This document shows positions 35,701 through 46,570 of a DNA stretch of 64,000 nt, piece after piece. Origin of the DNA: Volucribacter amazonae. GTDB taxonomy: Bacteria; Pseudomonadota; Gammaproteobacteria; Enterobacterales; Pasteurellaceae. The DNA is taken from contig NZ_LWID01000001.1 of assembly GCF_029783845.1 (NCBI RefSeq), positions 1,488,001 to 1,552,000 of the forward strand. Reading direction: 5' to 3'. The position numbers and the translations under genes are program-made. Each line of letters opens with the position of its first letter. Position 1 is the stretch's first letter. The notes beneath the pieces are model-generated. The model made no database searches and was not told the DNA's origin. It saw nothing but the letters and a program-made list of their open reading frames with translations.

Positions 35701-38472
35701 ATGACCAAAATTGCAGACAATCCATTGGTGTTAGTTGATGGATCTTCGTATTTATATCGTGCATTTCACGCTTTTCCACCGCTTACAAATTCCTTAGGCG
35801 AGCCGACAGGGGCGATGTATGGCGTGCTAAATATGTTGAAAAGTTTGATTAGCCAAGTTGAGCCTAGCCATATCGCAGTGGTTTTTGATGCCAAAGGCAA
35901 AACTTTTCGTGATGAAATGTTTGAGCAATATAAATCTCATCGTCCACCAATGCCTGATGAATTACGTCAGCAAATTCAGCCGTTACACCAAATGATTAAA
36001 GCTCTAGGTATTCCTTTATTGTCAGTGGAAGGGGTTGAGGCTGATGATGTGATTGGTACGTTAGCCTTGCAAGCGGTGGCAGAGGGGAAAAATGTGCTTA
36101 TTTCTACTGGCGATAAGGATATGGCACAGCTTGTTAGCCCGCAAATTATGTTAATTAACACCATGAATAATAGCTTGCTTGATCCGCAAGGGGTCGTTGA
36201 GAAATATGGTATTCCGCCAGAGTTAATCATTGATTATTTGGCATTAATGGGCGATAGTGCGGACAATATCCCGGGTGTGGCTGGGGTTGGCGAGAAAACC
36301 GCCCTTGCTTTGTTGCAAGGCATAGGTTCAATGGCAGAGATTTATGCCAATTTAGATAAAGTGGCGGATTTACCCATTCGTGGGGCAAAAAAATTGGGCG
36401 ATAAGTTATTGGCAGAAAAGCAAAATGCCGATCTTTCTTATGCCCTTGCTACGATTAAAACGGACGTGGCACTAACCATTCGCCCAAATGAATTAGTCTT
36501 AGGCGAGCCAGATAATGATGAATTAGTGCGTTATTTTGGGCATTATGAATTTAAACGTTGGCTTAACGAGGTGTTAAATGGCTCGCAAAGCGATAAACAA
36601 AATACGGCTTATCAAGCAGAACAAGTAACACAAGCCCCCTCAGCTAGCGTAGCAGATACACAAATTGATCGTAGCAATTATCAAACCATTTTGACACAAG
36701 CTCAATTTGAACAATGGTTAAATAAATTAGCACAGGCGAATTTAATTGCCTTGGATACGGAAACCGACAGTTTAGATTATATGTCCGCTAATTTAGTGGG
36801 GCTTTCCTTTGCCTTAGAAAATGGCGAGGCGGCTTATTTACCGCTTGCCCACAACTATATTGGTGTGCCACAACAGTTGGATCTTGAGCATTGCCTACAA
36901 GCCTTGACGCCGATTTTAACCAATCCTGACATCAAGAAAATCGGACAAAATTTTAAATATGATTTAAGTATTTTGGCACGCTATGGTATTCACGTGCAGG
37001 GATTTGCCTTTGATACTATGATAGAGTCTTATGTGTTAGATAGCACAGGGCGACATAATATGGACGAGCTGGCAAAACGCTATCTCGGGCATCACACCAT
37101 TCCCTTTGAAGCCATTGCAGGTAAAGGCAAAGCACAACTTACCTTTGACCAAATTCCCATTGAGCAAGCCAGTGAATATGCGGCAGAAGATGCGGATATT
37201 ACCATGAAATTGCACCAAACCCTTTGGCAAAAATTAGCGGATTATCCAAGTTTATTAGAGCTGTATCAGCGAATTGAATTGCCATTGGTAACGGTACTTT
37301 CTCGTATGGAACAGCGTGGCGTATTGATTGATGGCACAACCTTAGCACAACAATCGCAAGAAATTTCTCAAAAACTGACCGCACTTGAACAGCAAGCCTA
37401 TGAACTTGCAGGGCAACCCTTTAACCTTGCCTCTACCAAGCAATTACAAGAAATTTTATTTGAAAAATTAGGCTTGCCTGTGTTAAAGAAAACGCCAAAA
37501 GGTGCGCCCTCTACCAATGAAGAAGTGCTGGAAGAACTGGCTTTTGATCACGAGTTACCCAAAATTTTGGTTGAGCATCGGGGGCTAAGCAAACTCAAAT
37601 CCACCTATACCGATAAATTACCTTTAATGATTAATGCTAATACAGGGCGAGTGCATACCTCTTATCATCAAGCGGTTACCATTACAGGGCGTTTATCTTC
37701 TTCCGATCCGAATTTACAAAATATCCCTATTCGTAACGAAGAGGGACGGCGTATCCGCAAGGCTTTTATTGCGAAACAAGGCTACAAAATTATCGCTGCG
37801 GATTACTCGCAAATTGAATTACGCATTATGGCACATTTATCTGGCGATGAGGGGCTAACGTCAGCTTTTGCCGCAGGAAAAGATATTCATCGTTCCACCG
37901 CCGCTGAAATTTTTGATATTCCCCTTGAGCAAGTCAATAGCGAACAACGCCGTAGTGCCAAAGCCATTAATTTTGGGTTAATTTATGGTATGAGTGCCTA
38001 TGGACTTGCTCGCCAACTGGGGATTCCACGAGGCAAGGCGCAGGACTATATGGATCGCTACTTCCAACGCTATCCAAAGGTGCAACAGTTTATGCAAGAT
38101 ATTCAACAAAAAGCCAAACAACAAGGCTTTGTTGAAACCCTATTCGGTCGCCGCCTTTATTTACCTGATATTAACTCAAGTAATGGATTACGCCGTAAAG
38201 GGGCAGAGCGTGTCGCAATTAACGCCCCAATGCAAGGGACAGCAGCGGATATTATCAAACGAGCAATGATCGCTATTGACCAAGCCACTCAAGGCGATGA
38301 CAATATCCAAATGATTATGCAAGTGCATGATGAACTGATCTTTGAAGTAAAAGAAGATTTAGTGGAAAAATATACTGCACTTATTAAATCCTTAATGGAA
38401 CAATCTTCCACCCTCAGCGTTCCATTAATTGTTGATGTGGGAATTGGCGATAATTGGGAAGAGGCGCATTAA
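35701..38472 (+). CDS. polA: DNA polymerase I
   Basis: Gap-filling and Okazaki-fragment polymerase with 5'-3' and 3'-5' exonucleases. 923 residues, near the E. coli 928. The N-terminal flap nuclease starts [20 protein letters not shown]. The proofreading domain is intact, with ALDTETDSL near residue 355. Polymerase motifs are [44 protein letters not shown] and [10 protein letters not shown]. Start ATG 35701 matches the family; the open frame upstream runs into the repeat. Ends 10 bp before a terminator. Confidence 0.97.
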   Translation: MTKIADNPLVLVDGSSYLYRAFHAFPPLTNSLGEPTGAMYGVLNMLKSLISQVEPSHIAVVFDAKGKTFRDEMFEQYKSHRPPMPDELRQQIQPLHQMIKALGIPLLSVEGVEADDVIGTLALQAVAEGKNVLISTGDKDMAQLVSPQIMLINTMNNSLLDPQGVVEKYGIPPELIIDYLALMGDSADNIPGVAGVGEKTALALLQGIGSMAEIYANLDKVADLPIRGAKKLGDKLLAEKQNADLSYALATIKTDVALTIRPNELVLGEPDNDELVRYFGHYEFKRWLNEVLNGSQSDKQNTAYQAEQVTQAPSASVADTQIDRSNYQTILTQAQFEQWLNKLAQANLIALDTETDSLDYMSANLVGLSFALENGEAAYLPLAHNYIGVPQQLDLEHCLQALTPILTNPDIKKIGQNFKYDLSILARYGIHVQGFAFDTMIESYVLDSTGRHNMDELAKRYLGHHTIPFEAIAGKGKAQLTFDQIPIEQASEYAAEDADITMKLHQTLWQKLADYPSLLELYQRIELPLVTVLSRMEQRGVLIDGTTLAQQSQEISQKLTALEQQAYELAGQPFNLASTKQLQEILFEKLGLPVLKKTPKGAPSTNEEVLEELAFDHELPKILVEHRGLSKLKSTYTDKLPLMINANTGRVHTSYHQAVTITGRLSSSDPNLQNIPIRNEEGRRIRKAFIAKQGYKIIAADYSQIELRIMAHLSGDEGLTSAFAAGKDIHRSTAAEIFDIPLEQVNSEQRRSAKAINFGLIYGMSAYGLARQLGIPRGKAQDYMDRYFQRYPKVQQFMQDIQQKAKQQGFVETLFGRRLYLPDINSSNGLRRKGAERVAINAPMQGTAADIIKRAMIAIDQATQGDDNIQMIMQVHDELIFEVKEDLVEKYTALIKSLMEQSSTLSVPLIVDVGIGDNWEEAH

Positions 38473-38482
38473 AATAGCGAAA

Positions 38483-38519
38483 AAACCACCGCACTTTTAT
38501 TTAAAAAGTGCGGTGGTTT
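38483..38519. terminator. Terminator made of paired uptake words, after polA
   Basis: 16-bp perfect arms AAACCACCGCACTTTT and complement; each contains one uptake word in opposite orientation. A common Haemophilus arrangement. Confidence 0.9.
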
Positions 38520-38520
38520 A

Positions 38521-38554
38521 CCCTGTCTTATTTCAAATTGGAAACAAACAACAA
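38521..38554. repeat. Possible decayed half of the Correia-like repeat, copy I
   Basis: CTGTCTTATTTCAAATTGG followed by AAACAA resembles the right arm TTGTCTTATTTTAAATTGAAACGA of the repeat. No left arm is seen. It marks the left edge of the Zorya region, if real. Confidence 0.35.
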
Positions 38555-38676
38555 TAAAAGGTTAGATAGAGCGTTAAACTTTTGTGAGCCAATCTTGATT
38601 AAATAAATGATAAGTAGCTTGGATAGTGATTAAGTCTATAAGTATTGATTGGGAAAAATAGTTTTTTAATTGCTTA

Positions 38677-39051
38677 TTATGTAATTGGAGAAATTGAGTC
38701 TAAGAATTTAATGAAATTCTTTTTTTGTTCATTAGATAAGTTTTCCCAATGTTGATGTAAACGTATTTTTAAGTCATCATTATCTACACTGAGTTGAGGA
38801 TTAATAATGTTATTGTCTTCTATTTTACAATCCAGAAAAAACCAACTAATGGGCGTATCTAAGTAAACAGCAATATTAACTAAGTGAGCAACATTGATTT
38901 TATTGGCACCACGCTCATAGCGTGATAATTGTTGTTGAGATATACCGATTAACTCAGAGAGTTTGTCAGCGGAGTAGCCTAATTCTCTACGTCTTAATTG
39001 AATTCTTTTTCCTATTGCTTTATCAATATCCACTGCAACTAATTTTGCCAT
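38677..39051 (-). CDS. XRE-family regulator divergent from Zorya genes
   Basis: 124 residues with an N-terminal helix-turn-helix (about residues 10-65: IGKRIQLRRRELGYSADKLS, ISQQQLSRYERGANKI, YLDTPISWFFLD). The C-terminal part is short and helical (WENLSNEQKKNFIKFLDS). It faces away from zorA across 133 bp, so the shared region with its AATTGCAATT palindrome is a natural control point. Regulation of the Zorya operon is inferred from position only. Confidence 0.8.
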   Translation of the reverse strand: MAKLVAVDIDKAIGKRIQLRRRELGYSADKLSELIGISQQQLSRYERGANKINVAHLVNIAVYLDTPISWFFLDCKIEDNNIINPQLSVDNDDLKIRLHQHWENLSNEQKKNFIKFLDSISPIT

Positions 39052-39112
39052 CTGCCTTCATACCTTCCACTACGCTTTTTTAGATATGATCTTTTATTTT
39101 TACTCTTGTATG

Positions 39113-39143
39113 AATTGCAATTAATGTGTAGAATTTTTATAAA
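39113..39143 (+). promoter_or_regulatory. Zorya promoter with overlapping palindrome
   Basis: TTGCAA (39115-39120), exactly 17 bp, then TATAAA (39138-39143), about 41 bp before the zorA ATG. The -35 box lies in the palindrome AATTGCAATT (39113-39122), a candidate operator for the divergent XRE regulator. Confidence 0.6.
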
Positions 39144-39184
39144 TACTCTTTAATTAACTTTATCTAACCTTAACTTAAAGAATT

Positions 39185-41326
39185 ATGTCTAGTAACACTA
39201 CGATTGATTTTAACCTTCTTATTCCAAATTTTTCTGAGTTATTTACTAATGGGTGGACAACCACTGATGGCTTTAGTGCGTTGATTGTTGTTATCACTCT
39301 GGGCGTTATGCTTTTTTTTGGGCTGTGTGTGATACGTAAAAGTTATAGCATTTTGGGAAAAATAAAATTTTATAAGAAAAAAATAGAAGAAATCTCTCAA
39401 GTAAACATTAATGAGAAAGCGAATAAAGTTCGTGAAATCACCAGAGAGATAGAAAGTAATAAAAAGTGGCAAAAATATCTTTATCTTTGGCGTGAATACG
39501 ATAACTCATTAATTAAAACTGAATCAGGTAATATTTACTCATCATTAGACGCAAGTCATTTCTTCAACAGCCATACCCTAGCCCAAGGTTTAATAGAAAG
39601 CCGATTATTTGCTGCTGTGCCAGGAATGTTGACCGCAATAGGGGTATTGGGGACATTTAGTGGTTTACAAATAGGGCTTGCAGGGATCGAATTATCTGAT
39701 GCAGATAAAATTCAACAAGGTATTGCAACGGTGATTAATGGCGCAACTGTGGCTTTTATGACCTCTGTTTGGGGCGTTGCTACTAGCTTTATATTTAATC
39801 TCTTTGAAAAAGTATGTGAGAAAGTCATTCGTAAAAAAATTACCAAATTACAGAATAAAGCTTCAGCATTATTTAGAAATAAAATGGCAGAAGAAAGCCT
39901 GCTCAATTTAGAACTAGAAACAAAAGCAAGCAAGGATATCTTAGCGGGGTTAAGTGAAAAAATTGGAAATGAAATGCAAAAAGTCATGGATACAGCTTCA
40001 CAAACCATTAGTGAGAGTATCGTATCTAGTTTGCATACCACTTTAGATAAAATAGCCAATAATGCAAGTCAAGGTTCTCAAGAAGCATTAAGTACTTTAA
40101 TTGAAAATTTCTTAGATAAATTTGGCTCTGCGGGAGAAACTCAAAAAGAGGCGATTCATCAAGCAAGTTCCACATTAGCCAAAAGCTCAGAAATGATGAT
40201 GGAACATTTAAACAATTTTGCTCAAGACCTCAAGGGCCAATTTAGCGAAATAACCTTGCAAAATAGCCATATGGTTGAACAAATGCAATTAAGTTTAGGT
40301 CAGCATATAGAACAACAGTCACAAAGTAGTTCAACCAGTTTATCGGAAATAACTCAAACGATTGAGAAATTTACGACTAATTTGCAGATGATGTTAGATA
40401 ATTTTAACCAACAGAATGCAAATATGACAGAGATGTTAAGTCAAAACTTACGAGAACAATTAACACAGCAACAATCAAGTACGGCAAAACATCAAGAACA
40501 ATTAACCCAATCTAATGAAGCCTTTTCTAATAAATTAGTAAGTTTATTGGAAAATTTAAACACGCAACAAGGAGAAATGTTGAAATCTGTTGAAACAGCA
40601 TTAACTGCAAGCATTGAGTCTCAACAACATAAAAATGAACAGCGTCAACACCAGTTGACAGAATTAGTATCTCAATCACAACAATCACAATCTAACTTAT
40701 TAAAAGATGTGAATGTTTTATTACAGACACAGGATCAACAAAATCAACAGTTATCAATGAGCCTTACTCAATTAATAGAAAGTTTTGCAGGCTTGGTTGA
40801 GAGCAATGGTAAAATGTTGGTAGAGTTTAAAACCCTATCCGAGAACATTCACTCATCTTCTGGTGAATTTTCTTCATTATCTCGCTATTTAACTTCAAGT
40901 ATTCAACAATTTGGACAAGAACTTTCTCAAATATTCGCAATGGTTAGTCAAGTTACTCAGCAGAATCATCAAACTTCAACAACGTTTAATCAAGTGATAG
41001 ATAAATTATCTATAACTAATACGGAAATGGAAAACTCCGTAGAAAAAATAAAACAAGCTGCTGAAAACTCTAAAGAAGGTTTTAACTTAGTGAGTCAACA
41101 TTTTAGTCGTTTACCGATAGAGTTAAAACAACATCTTGCGGAATTAAATGATCAAATAAGCGATTTATTAACAAAATATTCTCACCAAGTTGAAACTCAA
41201 ATTAATGATCGACTTAATCAATGGAATAGTCAAACCAATGAATATACTTCTACGATGACAACTGCTGTTCAGACTTTAAGTGCAGTTGTTGATGAAATTG
41301 ACACTAAAAATAGAATGAAAAAATAA
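39185..41326 (+). CDS. zorA: Zorya anti-phage system subunit ZorA (MotA/ExbB-like motor with long tail)
   Basis: Stator-like inner-membrane subunit; in studied Zorya systems ZorA5-ZorB2 forms a proton-driven motor that senses phage and drives the effectors. Of 713 residues, three hydrophobic segments are seen (about 28-50, 143-168 and 185-207). The middle one (VPGMLTAIGVLGTFSGLQIG) is the MotA/TolQ/ExbB signature. Residues 210-713 are a very long Gln/Ser/Leu-rich coiled-coil tail projecting into the cytoplasm, the hallmark of ZorA. First gene of zorABCD; 9 bp precede zorB. Confidence 0.93.
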   Translation: MSSNTTIDFNLLIPNFSELFTNGWTTTDGFSALIVVITLGVMLFFGLCVIRKSYSILGKIKFYKKKIEEISQVNINEKANKVREITREIESNKKWQKYLYLWREYDNSLIKTESGNIYSSLDASHFFNSHTLAQGLIESRLFAAVPGMLTAIGVLGTFSGLQIGLAGIELSDADKIQQGIATVINGATVAFMTSVWGVATSFIFNLFEKVCEKVIRKKITKLQNKASALFRNKMAEESLLNLELETKASKDILAGLSEKIGNEMQKVMDTASQTISESIVSSLHTTLDKIANNASQGSQEALSTLIENFLDKFGSAGETQKEAIHQASSTLAKSSEMMMEHLNNFAQDLKGQFSEITLQNSHMVEQMQLSLGQHIEQQSQSSSTSLSEITQTIEKFTTNLQMMLDNFNQQNANMTEMLSQNLREQLTQQQSSTAKHQEQLTQSNEAFSNKLVSLLENLNTQQGEMLKSVETALTASIESQQHKNEQRQHQLTELVSQSQQSQSNLLKDVNVLLQTQDQQNQQLSMSLTQLIESFAGLVESNGKMLVEFKTLSENIHSSSGEFSSLSRYLTSSIQQFGQELSQIFAMVSQVTQQNHQTSTTFNQVIDKLSITNTEMENSVEKIKQAAENSKEGFNLVSQHFSRLPIELKQHLAELNDQISDLLTKYSHQVETQINDRLNQWNSQTNEYTSTMTTAVQTLSAVVDEIDTKNRMKK

Positions 41327-41335
41327 TGGGGCTAT

Positions 41336-42094
41336 ATGGGATTGTTAAGAAGAAGTCAATCAGCAGTATCGGTTGATGAAGAGAATCCATATTGGATGTC
41401 TTTTTCGGATATTATGGCAAGTTTGTTAGTGATTTTTATCCTTGCTACTGCCACCTTAATTTTGCAATTAACACATTTACAGGAAGAATTAAAAAACAAA
41501 AGAGATGAAATTAGCCAAGATATTATTGATTTAACAAAGGCTGAAAGTATTCGCCAAGATCTCTTAAGAGAAATAGAACAAGAACTTATTCAAAACAATA
41601 TTCCTGTAGAAATTGCAGATAATGATACGGTATTAAGAATTCCTGAACAAGCCTTGGCCTTTGCTTCAAGTAGCGCTGAGATTCCTGTTGAGGCAGAGCA
41701 AGTTGTGGAGCAAATAGGTACGGTTATTTATCAACATATTCAGAAACAACAACGTTGGCAATATTTAGACACAATTTTTATTGAAGGGCATACAGATAGT
41801 AATCCTTTCCGTTTTAATCCGAGAGGAAATTGGGATTTATCTACTTCAAGAGCAGTATCTGTTTGGTATTACTGGACAACAAAACTTGAGATGGGAGAAC
41901 AATTAAAACAAATGAAAAATCATACTGGCCATAATTTATTCTCAGTCAGTGGTTATGCAGATACTAGATTAGCTAGAATGGATTGTGCCATCGATGACGA
42001 AGAATGCCATAAAAAAAATCGGCGTATTGATATCCGCATTACAGTGAAAAAGCCCTCTATTATTGATTTTCAAGCGATTCAAGAGAAATTTTAG
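41336..42094 (+). CDS. zorB: Zorya subunit ZorB (MotB/OmpA-like)
   Basis: Peptidoglycan-anchored partner of ZorA. 252 residues: a single N-terminal membrane helix (about 25-47) preceded by the conserved motor pattern PYWMSFSDIMASLLVIF, with Asp25 in the place of the proton-binding residue. The C-terminal half is an OmpA-like peptidoglycan-binding domain (FIEGHTDSNPF, NWDLSTSRAVSVWYYW, GYADTRL, NRRIDIRI). Three bases separate it from zorC. Confidence 0.93.
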   Translation: MGLLRRSQSAVSVDEENPYWMSFSDIMASLLVIFILATATLILQLTHLQEELKNKRDEISQDIIDLTKAESIRQDLLREIEQELIQNNIPVEIADNDTVLRIPEQALAFASSSAEIPVEAEQVVEQIGTVIYQHIQKQQRWQYLDTIFIEGHTDSNPFRFNPRGNWDLSTSRAVSVWYYWTTKLEMGEQLKQMKNHTGHNLFSVSGYADTRLARMDCAIDDEECHKKNRRIDIRITVKKPSIIDFQAIQEKF

Positions 42095-42097
42095 CCT

Positions 42098-43573
42098 ATG
42101 AAATTGCCTAAATTATCAATTAATATTAGACCTTGGTCAGAAAATGATTTTACTCAAATTAAGCAATCAATCGTGAAATTAAAAGAACTTAATCAAAAAG
42201 TATTAAATTTTAATCATGATGAAATAGAATATAGCCAGAAAATAATTGAAAAATTAAATAGATATGAAGATATTACTCATATCTTACAAAACTCTGCTGA
42301 TATTAGAATTATTACAAAACTATTATGCTTAAATTTAAAATTTGTTCAGAGAATTCACATCAATCATATTTTATTAGAACATTTATTAACTATTAGTAAT
42401 CTTATTAGCAAGTTATCACTAATTAACTTAATTAATTCATTTTTCAAATTTTATAATCATTATTACTTTAAAAATAAAGGTAATTTTGATTTAGTATGTG
42501 ATTTTATTGTTAATCAACTTAACTTGCATATTGAATCATCTAAAAATAAATTGGTAACATTATCCTGTTATTATGATAATGCACATTTATTATTTTGTAG
42601 AGATGCCGATCTTAAATTAGTGAATTATGCTGAACAGCATAATATTGATTTTGAACAAATTATTCAAAAATTTGGGCTTGAAAATGTGAGAGATGGTGAT
42701 TTTATTGAACGTTGTTACCATAAATATTATCTTGAGAAGTTAAAATCTATACCAATAGGAAAAAATCATTCAGTATTAGCAGAAATTGTGAAAGAGCAAG
42801 TCGTTATAGCAAAATACGATGAAAACTCTCTATTGGGGCATAAAATATTAGAGATATTAATAGATCGCTCTGCTTATGAAGATAAAGGTATAAGTGCATA
42901 TTGGAAAAATATTGTACTTGAAATTGCTGGTGATCCGCGTATTCAGGGCGAAAAATATCGGCGTTGGTGGAGTTTTTTAGGCGAAAAACGTATCCAGCTT
43001 ATGAAAAGTTGGTTAAGTGGCGATGATTTAAAAGTATTCCTCGGTATTTTAGAACAAAGTGCAAAAGATAAACATAATTCTGATATGGAAAGAATGTTTA
43101 AACCAAGGAAGTGTTTTATGGAAGGGCTGTTAAGGTCGGGAGTAATTTTAGAATCAAGATTATTTTTAACTCAAGATGCTTCTCATTATGTAAAGCAATA
43201 CTATCCTCAGCAAGCACGTTTAATGTCTTTTGCCAATGTTAGTGGTCATGCATCAATTATTTATTTAAAATTAAAAACCTCAAGAGATAATCAATACTTC
43301 CATTTAATTGAAGGGACTCATAGCTTTAAATTAAAGTTAATGTCTTATCTACCTTCCGAGATGAGAATTACAGATTACAGCAAAAAATATTATGGCTTAA
43401 ATAATTTTTATGGAATAGCTCCTATAGAACTGACACATGATATTCATCTAAATTGGCAGAAAAAAGCTATCGATGAGTTTAAAAATGTAGGCATAAAAAT
43501 TGATCCTAGCGATGTTCTATCTGATGATGATTATTATATTTATAAAAATAAGTTTGGAATAGGGTATTATTAA
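42098..43573 (+). CDS. zorC: Zorya type I subunit ZorC (EH-signature protein)
   Basis: 491-residue soluble protein. The EH-signature region lies in the C-terminal half: GEKYRRWWSFLGEKRIQLMK, then SWLSGDDLKVFLGILEQSA, a lysine-rich segment and a conserved Glu/His-bearing end (LIEGTHSFKLKL). In type I systems ZorC is a DNA-binding effector component acting with ZorD. The N-terminal 250 residues are very A+T-rich and weakly conserved in appearance. The stop codon abuts the zorD start with no gap. The gene set A-B-C-D defines type I, as opposed to type II (zorE) or III. Confidence 0.88.
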   Translation: MKLPKLSINIRPWSENDFTQIKQSIVKLKELNQKVLNFNHDEIEYSQKIIEKLNRYEDITHILQNSADIRIITKLLCLNLKFVQRIHINHILLEHLLTISNLISKLSLINLINSFFKFYNHYYFKNKGNFDLVCDFIVNQLNLHIESSKNKLVTLSCYYDNAHLLFCRDADLKLVNYAEQHNIDFEQIIQKFGLENVRDGDFIERCYHKYYLEKLKSIPIGKNHSVLAEIVKEQVVIAKYDENSLLGHKILEILIDRSAYEDKGISAYWKNIVLEIAGDPRIQGEKYRRWWSFLGEKRIQLMKSWLSGDDLKVFLGILEQSAKDKHNSDMERMFKPRKCFMEGLLRSGVILESRLFLTQDASHYVKQYYPQQARLMSFANVSGHASIIYLKLKTSRDNQYFHLIEGTHSFKLKLMSYLPSEMRITDYSKKYYGLNNFYGIAPIELTHDIHLNWQKKAIDEFKNVGIKIDPSDVLSDDDYYIYKNKFGIGYY

Positions 43574-46549
43574 ATGAAGGTGTTAGAGTGGATTAAAGAA
43601 CTATTTGATAAACATAGTCATTTAAATAATATTAAATGGAAAATTGATAAGATTAATATTGCTGAGGGAATAAATTTTGTTTTACCACCTGAAGCTAATG
43701 ATTCTCTAGAAAACTATATTCTTAATAATTCATTATTTGCAGCACAATATGTTTATTTAAAAGATCTCTATGATCGAGAACTTGCTACTAAAATACCTAA
43801 TGGTTTTACAGTAAATTCTGAAACAATCGCGTCATTAAGTGATGATTTTGCTCAGTTATTCGATTTCCCACCTCTATTTAAAGGGCAATATGAAGCAAAT
43901 ATTCACAATAAAATTTCACAGGCTTCCTTTAGAGTAAACTATATTTTGATTATGGAAGATGGACAAAAAATTTTTCAGTATGAATTAACAGGTCCTTTCT
44001 TAAAAATCAGCGACAATGAAATTTATCGCTTAAATTTGGCAGATTGGCAAGCACTATATGCTTTACATTGCCATCAAAATTTACCCTTATCTCAATATAA
44101 TGAATATGAAAATGCTCAATTAGTGTATCAATTACAATTAGCAAGAAAGAACGGAATGCCGGTAGATCTTCGACATTTTGATAATAATGATATTGAAGTA
44201 CTTAAACCCAATTCTATTGGTGTTGCGATGCAAACTTTACCTGATGGTAGTTTAGAATTAATTCCTAATATAAGAAATATTGATATTGAAGAAGTAAGAC
44301 AGCGTACAGGACAATTATCACAAAATAATACTTGCCTATTAAGGGTAAATAAAAAGATAGTTTTATTTGAACCAAAACAGTTAGAAGCAATGCAGGAGAT
44401 TCTAAGTAAAAAGCAAATACCAAAAGAGCAAGTAACACATTTTATTGCTTCACCTTCTGCTTATTTAGATGCCTCCTTGATTGATTTAGATCTAGGTTTT
44501 TCTTTACGAGCCTATGGTGCTGAAAAGTTTTCTCATTTTTATGCTGGCGAGGTAGAGAAATCAAATATTGACTGGTTTTATCAACAAGGAAAAATAGAAT
44601 CAGTCAAAGTATTAAATAATATTATCAAAGATATTGCACAATTAAATGACATTGAAAATGATATTACAAAAACCTATGAAGCAAATGCTCAGATTTTAAA
44701 GGTAGAAAATCGTGAGATTGATATATCAGATCGTGAAGAAGTAGAAGAAACGCTTAATAAATTAAAAAACAAATTTTCATTTGATTCTCAATTAGATAAT
44801 CAAGAGAAGCAAGAAGAAAACCACAAAAAAGAAACGATAGTTATAGATATTGAAAAGAATGATGATGAAATGGGGTTTTCCGATTATGAACATAGGCATA
44901 ATTTAAATATTCAACAACAACGTTTTGAGCGAGATAACTTAAAAAGAACACCTTATCTTCATCAAGAAGAAGGTATTCATTGGTTATTAGTACATATAGA
45001 AAATTCTAAAGGCGCATTATTGGCAGACGATATGGGATTAGGCAAAACTTATATGACCTTAGTTGCCATACATGAACAATATTGTCGATGTGAAAAACAG
45101 GATAAAACTAAAAAGCCAATTCTTATTGTTGCTCCTTTAAGTTTATTAGAGAATTGGCGAGATGAAGTTGATAAAACTTTTATTAAATCGCCTTTTAAAG
45201 ATGTTATTGTTTTACAAGCTGAAGCTGATTTAAAACGATTTAAAGCACATAATCAAAAAGAAACAAAGGCTATTCTAGAGGAAGATAATAATGTTGATTT
45301 AGAAAAATTAACCTATTCTTTAAAAATAGGTAATGGTTATTCTATTAATAGATTAGATATGCCATCTCGTTTAGTGCTAACAACTTATCAAACTTTAAGA
45401 GACTATCAATTCTCCCTTGCATTGGTTGACTGGGGAATGGTGATATTTGATGAAGCTCAAAATTTAAAAAATCCAAATACTTTAGCAACAAGGGCAGCAA
45501 AAGGATTAAAAGCGGATTTTAAATTACTTGCCACAGGTACACCTGTTGAAAATAGCTTAAAAGATTTTTGGTGTTTAATGGATACCGCTACACCAGGGCT
45601 ATTAGGTGCCTGGCAAGATTTTAGAGAACAATATATTCAACCTATTATTTCCGCTAAAAACGAAGACGTTTTTGCTAAAAAAATTGAAATAGGTAAGCGG
45701 CTTAGACATAAAGTTGGAAATTTTATGCTAAGACGAACAAAAGAGGAAAATCTTAAAGGTTTGCCAAATAAAATAATTTATACTGGTGATGAGCAAGATC
45801 AGGATAAACATTTTCTTCCAATTCTTGCAGCAGAAATGAAGACTCAGCAACTTTATGCTTATAATGAAATTATTGAGAAAGTTAACCAATGTGATATTGA
45901 GGATAAAAGAAAGTTAATTTTATCAAGTTTAAGAGAGTTAAAAGTAACAAGTATTCATCATCAATTAAATATTAATGATAAAAATATTGTTAATAATGCT
46001 TTTACTTCCGTAAAAATAAAAACTTTGTTATCAATTTTAGATTTAATAAGAGAGAAAAAAGAAAAAGCGATTATTTTTGTAGAAACTAAAATTATTCAGT
46101 CATATTTAACCGCACTTATTGCTCAAAAATATAAGATAATTGTTGAGATTATTAATGGTGAAACTCAAGCAGTATCTAAGAAAGCAAATAAAAAAACTAG
46201 AAAGTCTATTATTGATAACTTTCAAGAAAAAGAAGGATTTAATATTTTAATTATGTCTCCTATTGCAGCAGGTGTTGGCTTAACAGTTGTAGGGGCAAAT
46301 AATGTTATTCACTTAGAAAGGCATTGGAACCCAGCGAAAGAGGCACAAGCCACCGATAGAGTTTATCGAATTGGTCAAACAAAAACGGTTAATGTTTATT
46401 TACCAATGGCATTGCATCCTAATGCTATTTCCTTTGATTTACAGTTAAATCGCCTGCTTAATAAGAAAGTTGATTTAAGCAATGCAATAGTTGAAAGCTC
46501 AAATGATACAAACCTATACGAAGAGTTTTCCTCTTTATTTGCTAAATAA
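43574..46549 (+). CDS. zorD: Zorya type I subunit ZorD (SNF2 helicase-nuclease effector)
   Basis: 991 residues. N-terminal 1-460 is the ZorD-specific region, ending in an acidic linker (DIEKNDDEMGFSDYEH). A complete SNF2-type motor follows: DDMGLGKTYM (Walker A, residue 485), VAPLSLLENW, motif II DEAQNLKNP (626), ATGTPVENSL, and the C-terminal lobe with ATDRVYRIGQTKTVNVY (about 925). Known ZorD is autoinhibited and degrades invading DNA. A uptake word near 46108 lies inside the gene, the only one I found in the Zorya operon, and it hints at some residence in this host. Confidence 0.92.
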   Translation: MKVLEWIKELFDKHSHLNNIKWKIDKINIAEGINFVLPPEANDSLENYILNNSLFAAQYVYLKDLYDRELATKIPNGFTVNSETIASLSDDFAQLFDFPPLFKGQYEANIHNKISQASFRVNYILIMEDGQKIFQYELTGPFLKISDNEIYRLNLADWQALYALHCHQNLPLSQYNEYENAQLVYQLQLARKNGMPVDLRHFDNNDIEVLKPNSIGVAMQTLPDGSLELIPNIRNIDIEEVRQRTGQLSQNNTCLLRVNKKIVLFEPKQLEAMQEILSKKQIPKEQVTHFIASPSAYLDASLIDLDLGFSLRAYGAEKFSHFYAGEVEKSNIDWFYQQGKIESVKVLNNIIKDIAQLNDIENDITKTYEANAQILKVENREIDISDREEVEETLNKLKNKFSFDSQLDNQEKQEENHKKETIVIDIEKNDDEMGFSDYEHRHNLNIQQQRFERDNLKRTPYLHQEEGIHWLLVHIENSKGALLADDMGLGKTYMTLVAIHEQYCRCEKQDKTKKPILIVAPLSLLENWRDEVDKTFIKSPFKDVIVLQAEADLKRFKAHNQKETKAILEEDNNVDLEKLTYSLKIGNGYSINRLDMPSRLVLTTYQTLRDYQFSLALVDWGMVIFDEAQNLKNPNTLATRAAKGLKADFKLLATGTPVENSLKDFWCLMDTATPGLLGAWQDFREQYIQPIISAKNEDVFAKKIEIGKRLRHKVGNFMLRRTKEENLKGLPNKIIYTGDEQDQDKHFLPILAAEMKTQQLYAYNEIIEKVNQCDIEDKRKLILSSLRELKVTSIHHQLNINDKNIVNNAFTSVKIKTLLSILDLIREKKEKAIIFVETKIIQSYLTALIAQKYKIIVEIINGETQAVSKKANKKTRKSIIDNFQEKEGFNILIMSPIAAGVGLTVVGANNVIHLERHWNPAKEAQATDRVYRIGQTKTVNVYLPMALHPNAISFDLQLNRLLNKKVDLSNAIVESSNDTNLYEEFSSLFAK

Positions 46550-46570
46550 TAGGGTTGTTTTATATTTTTC

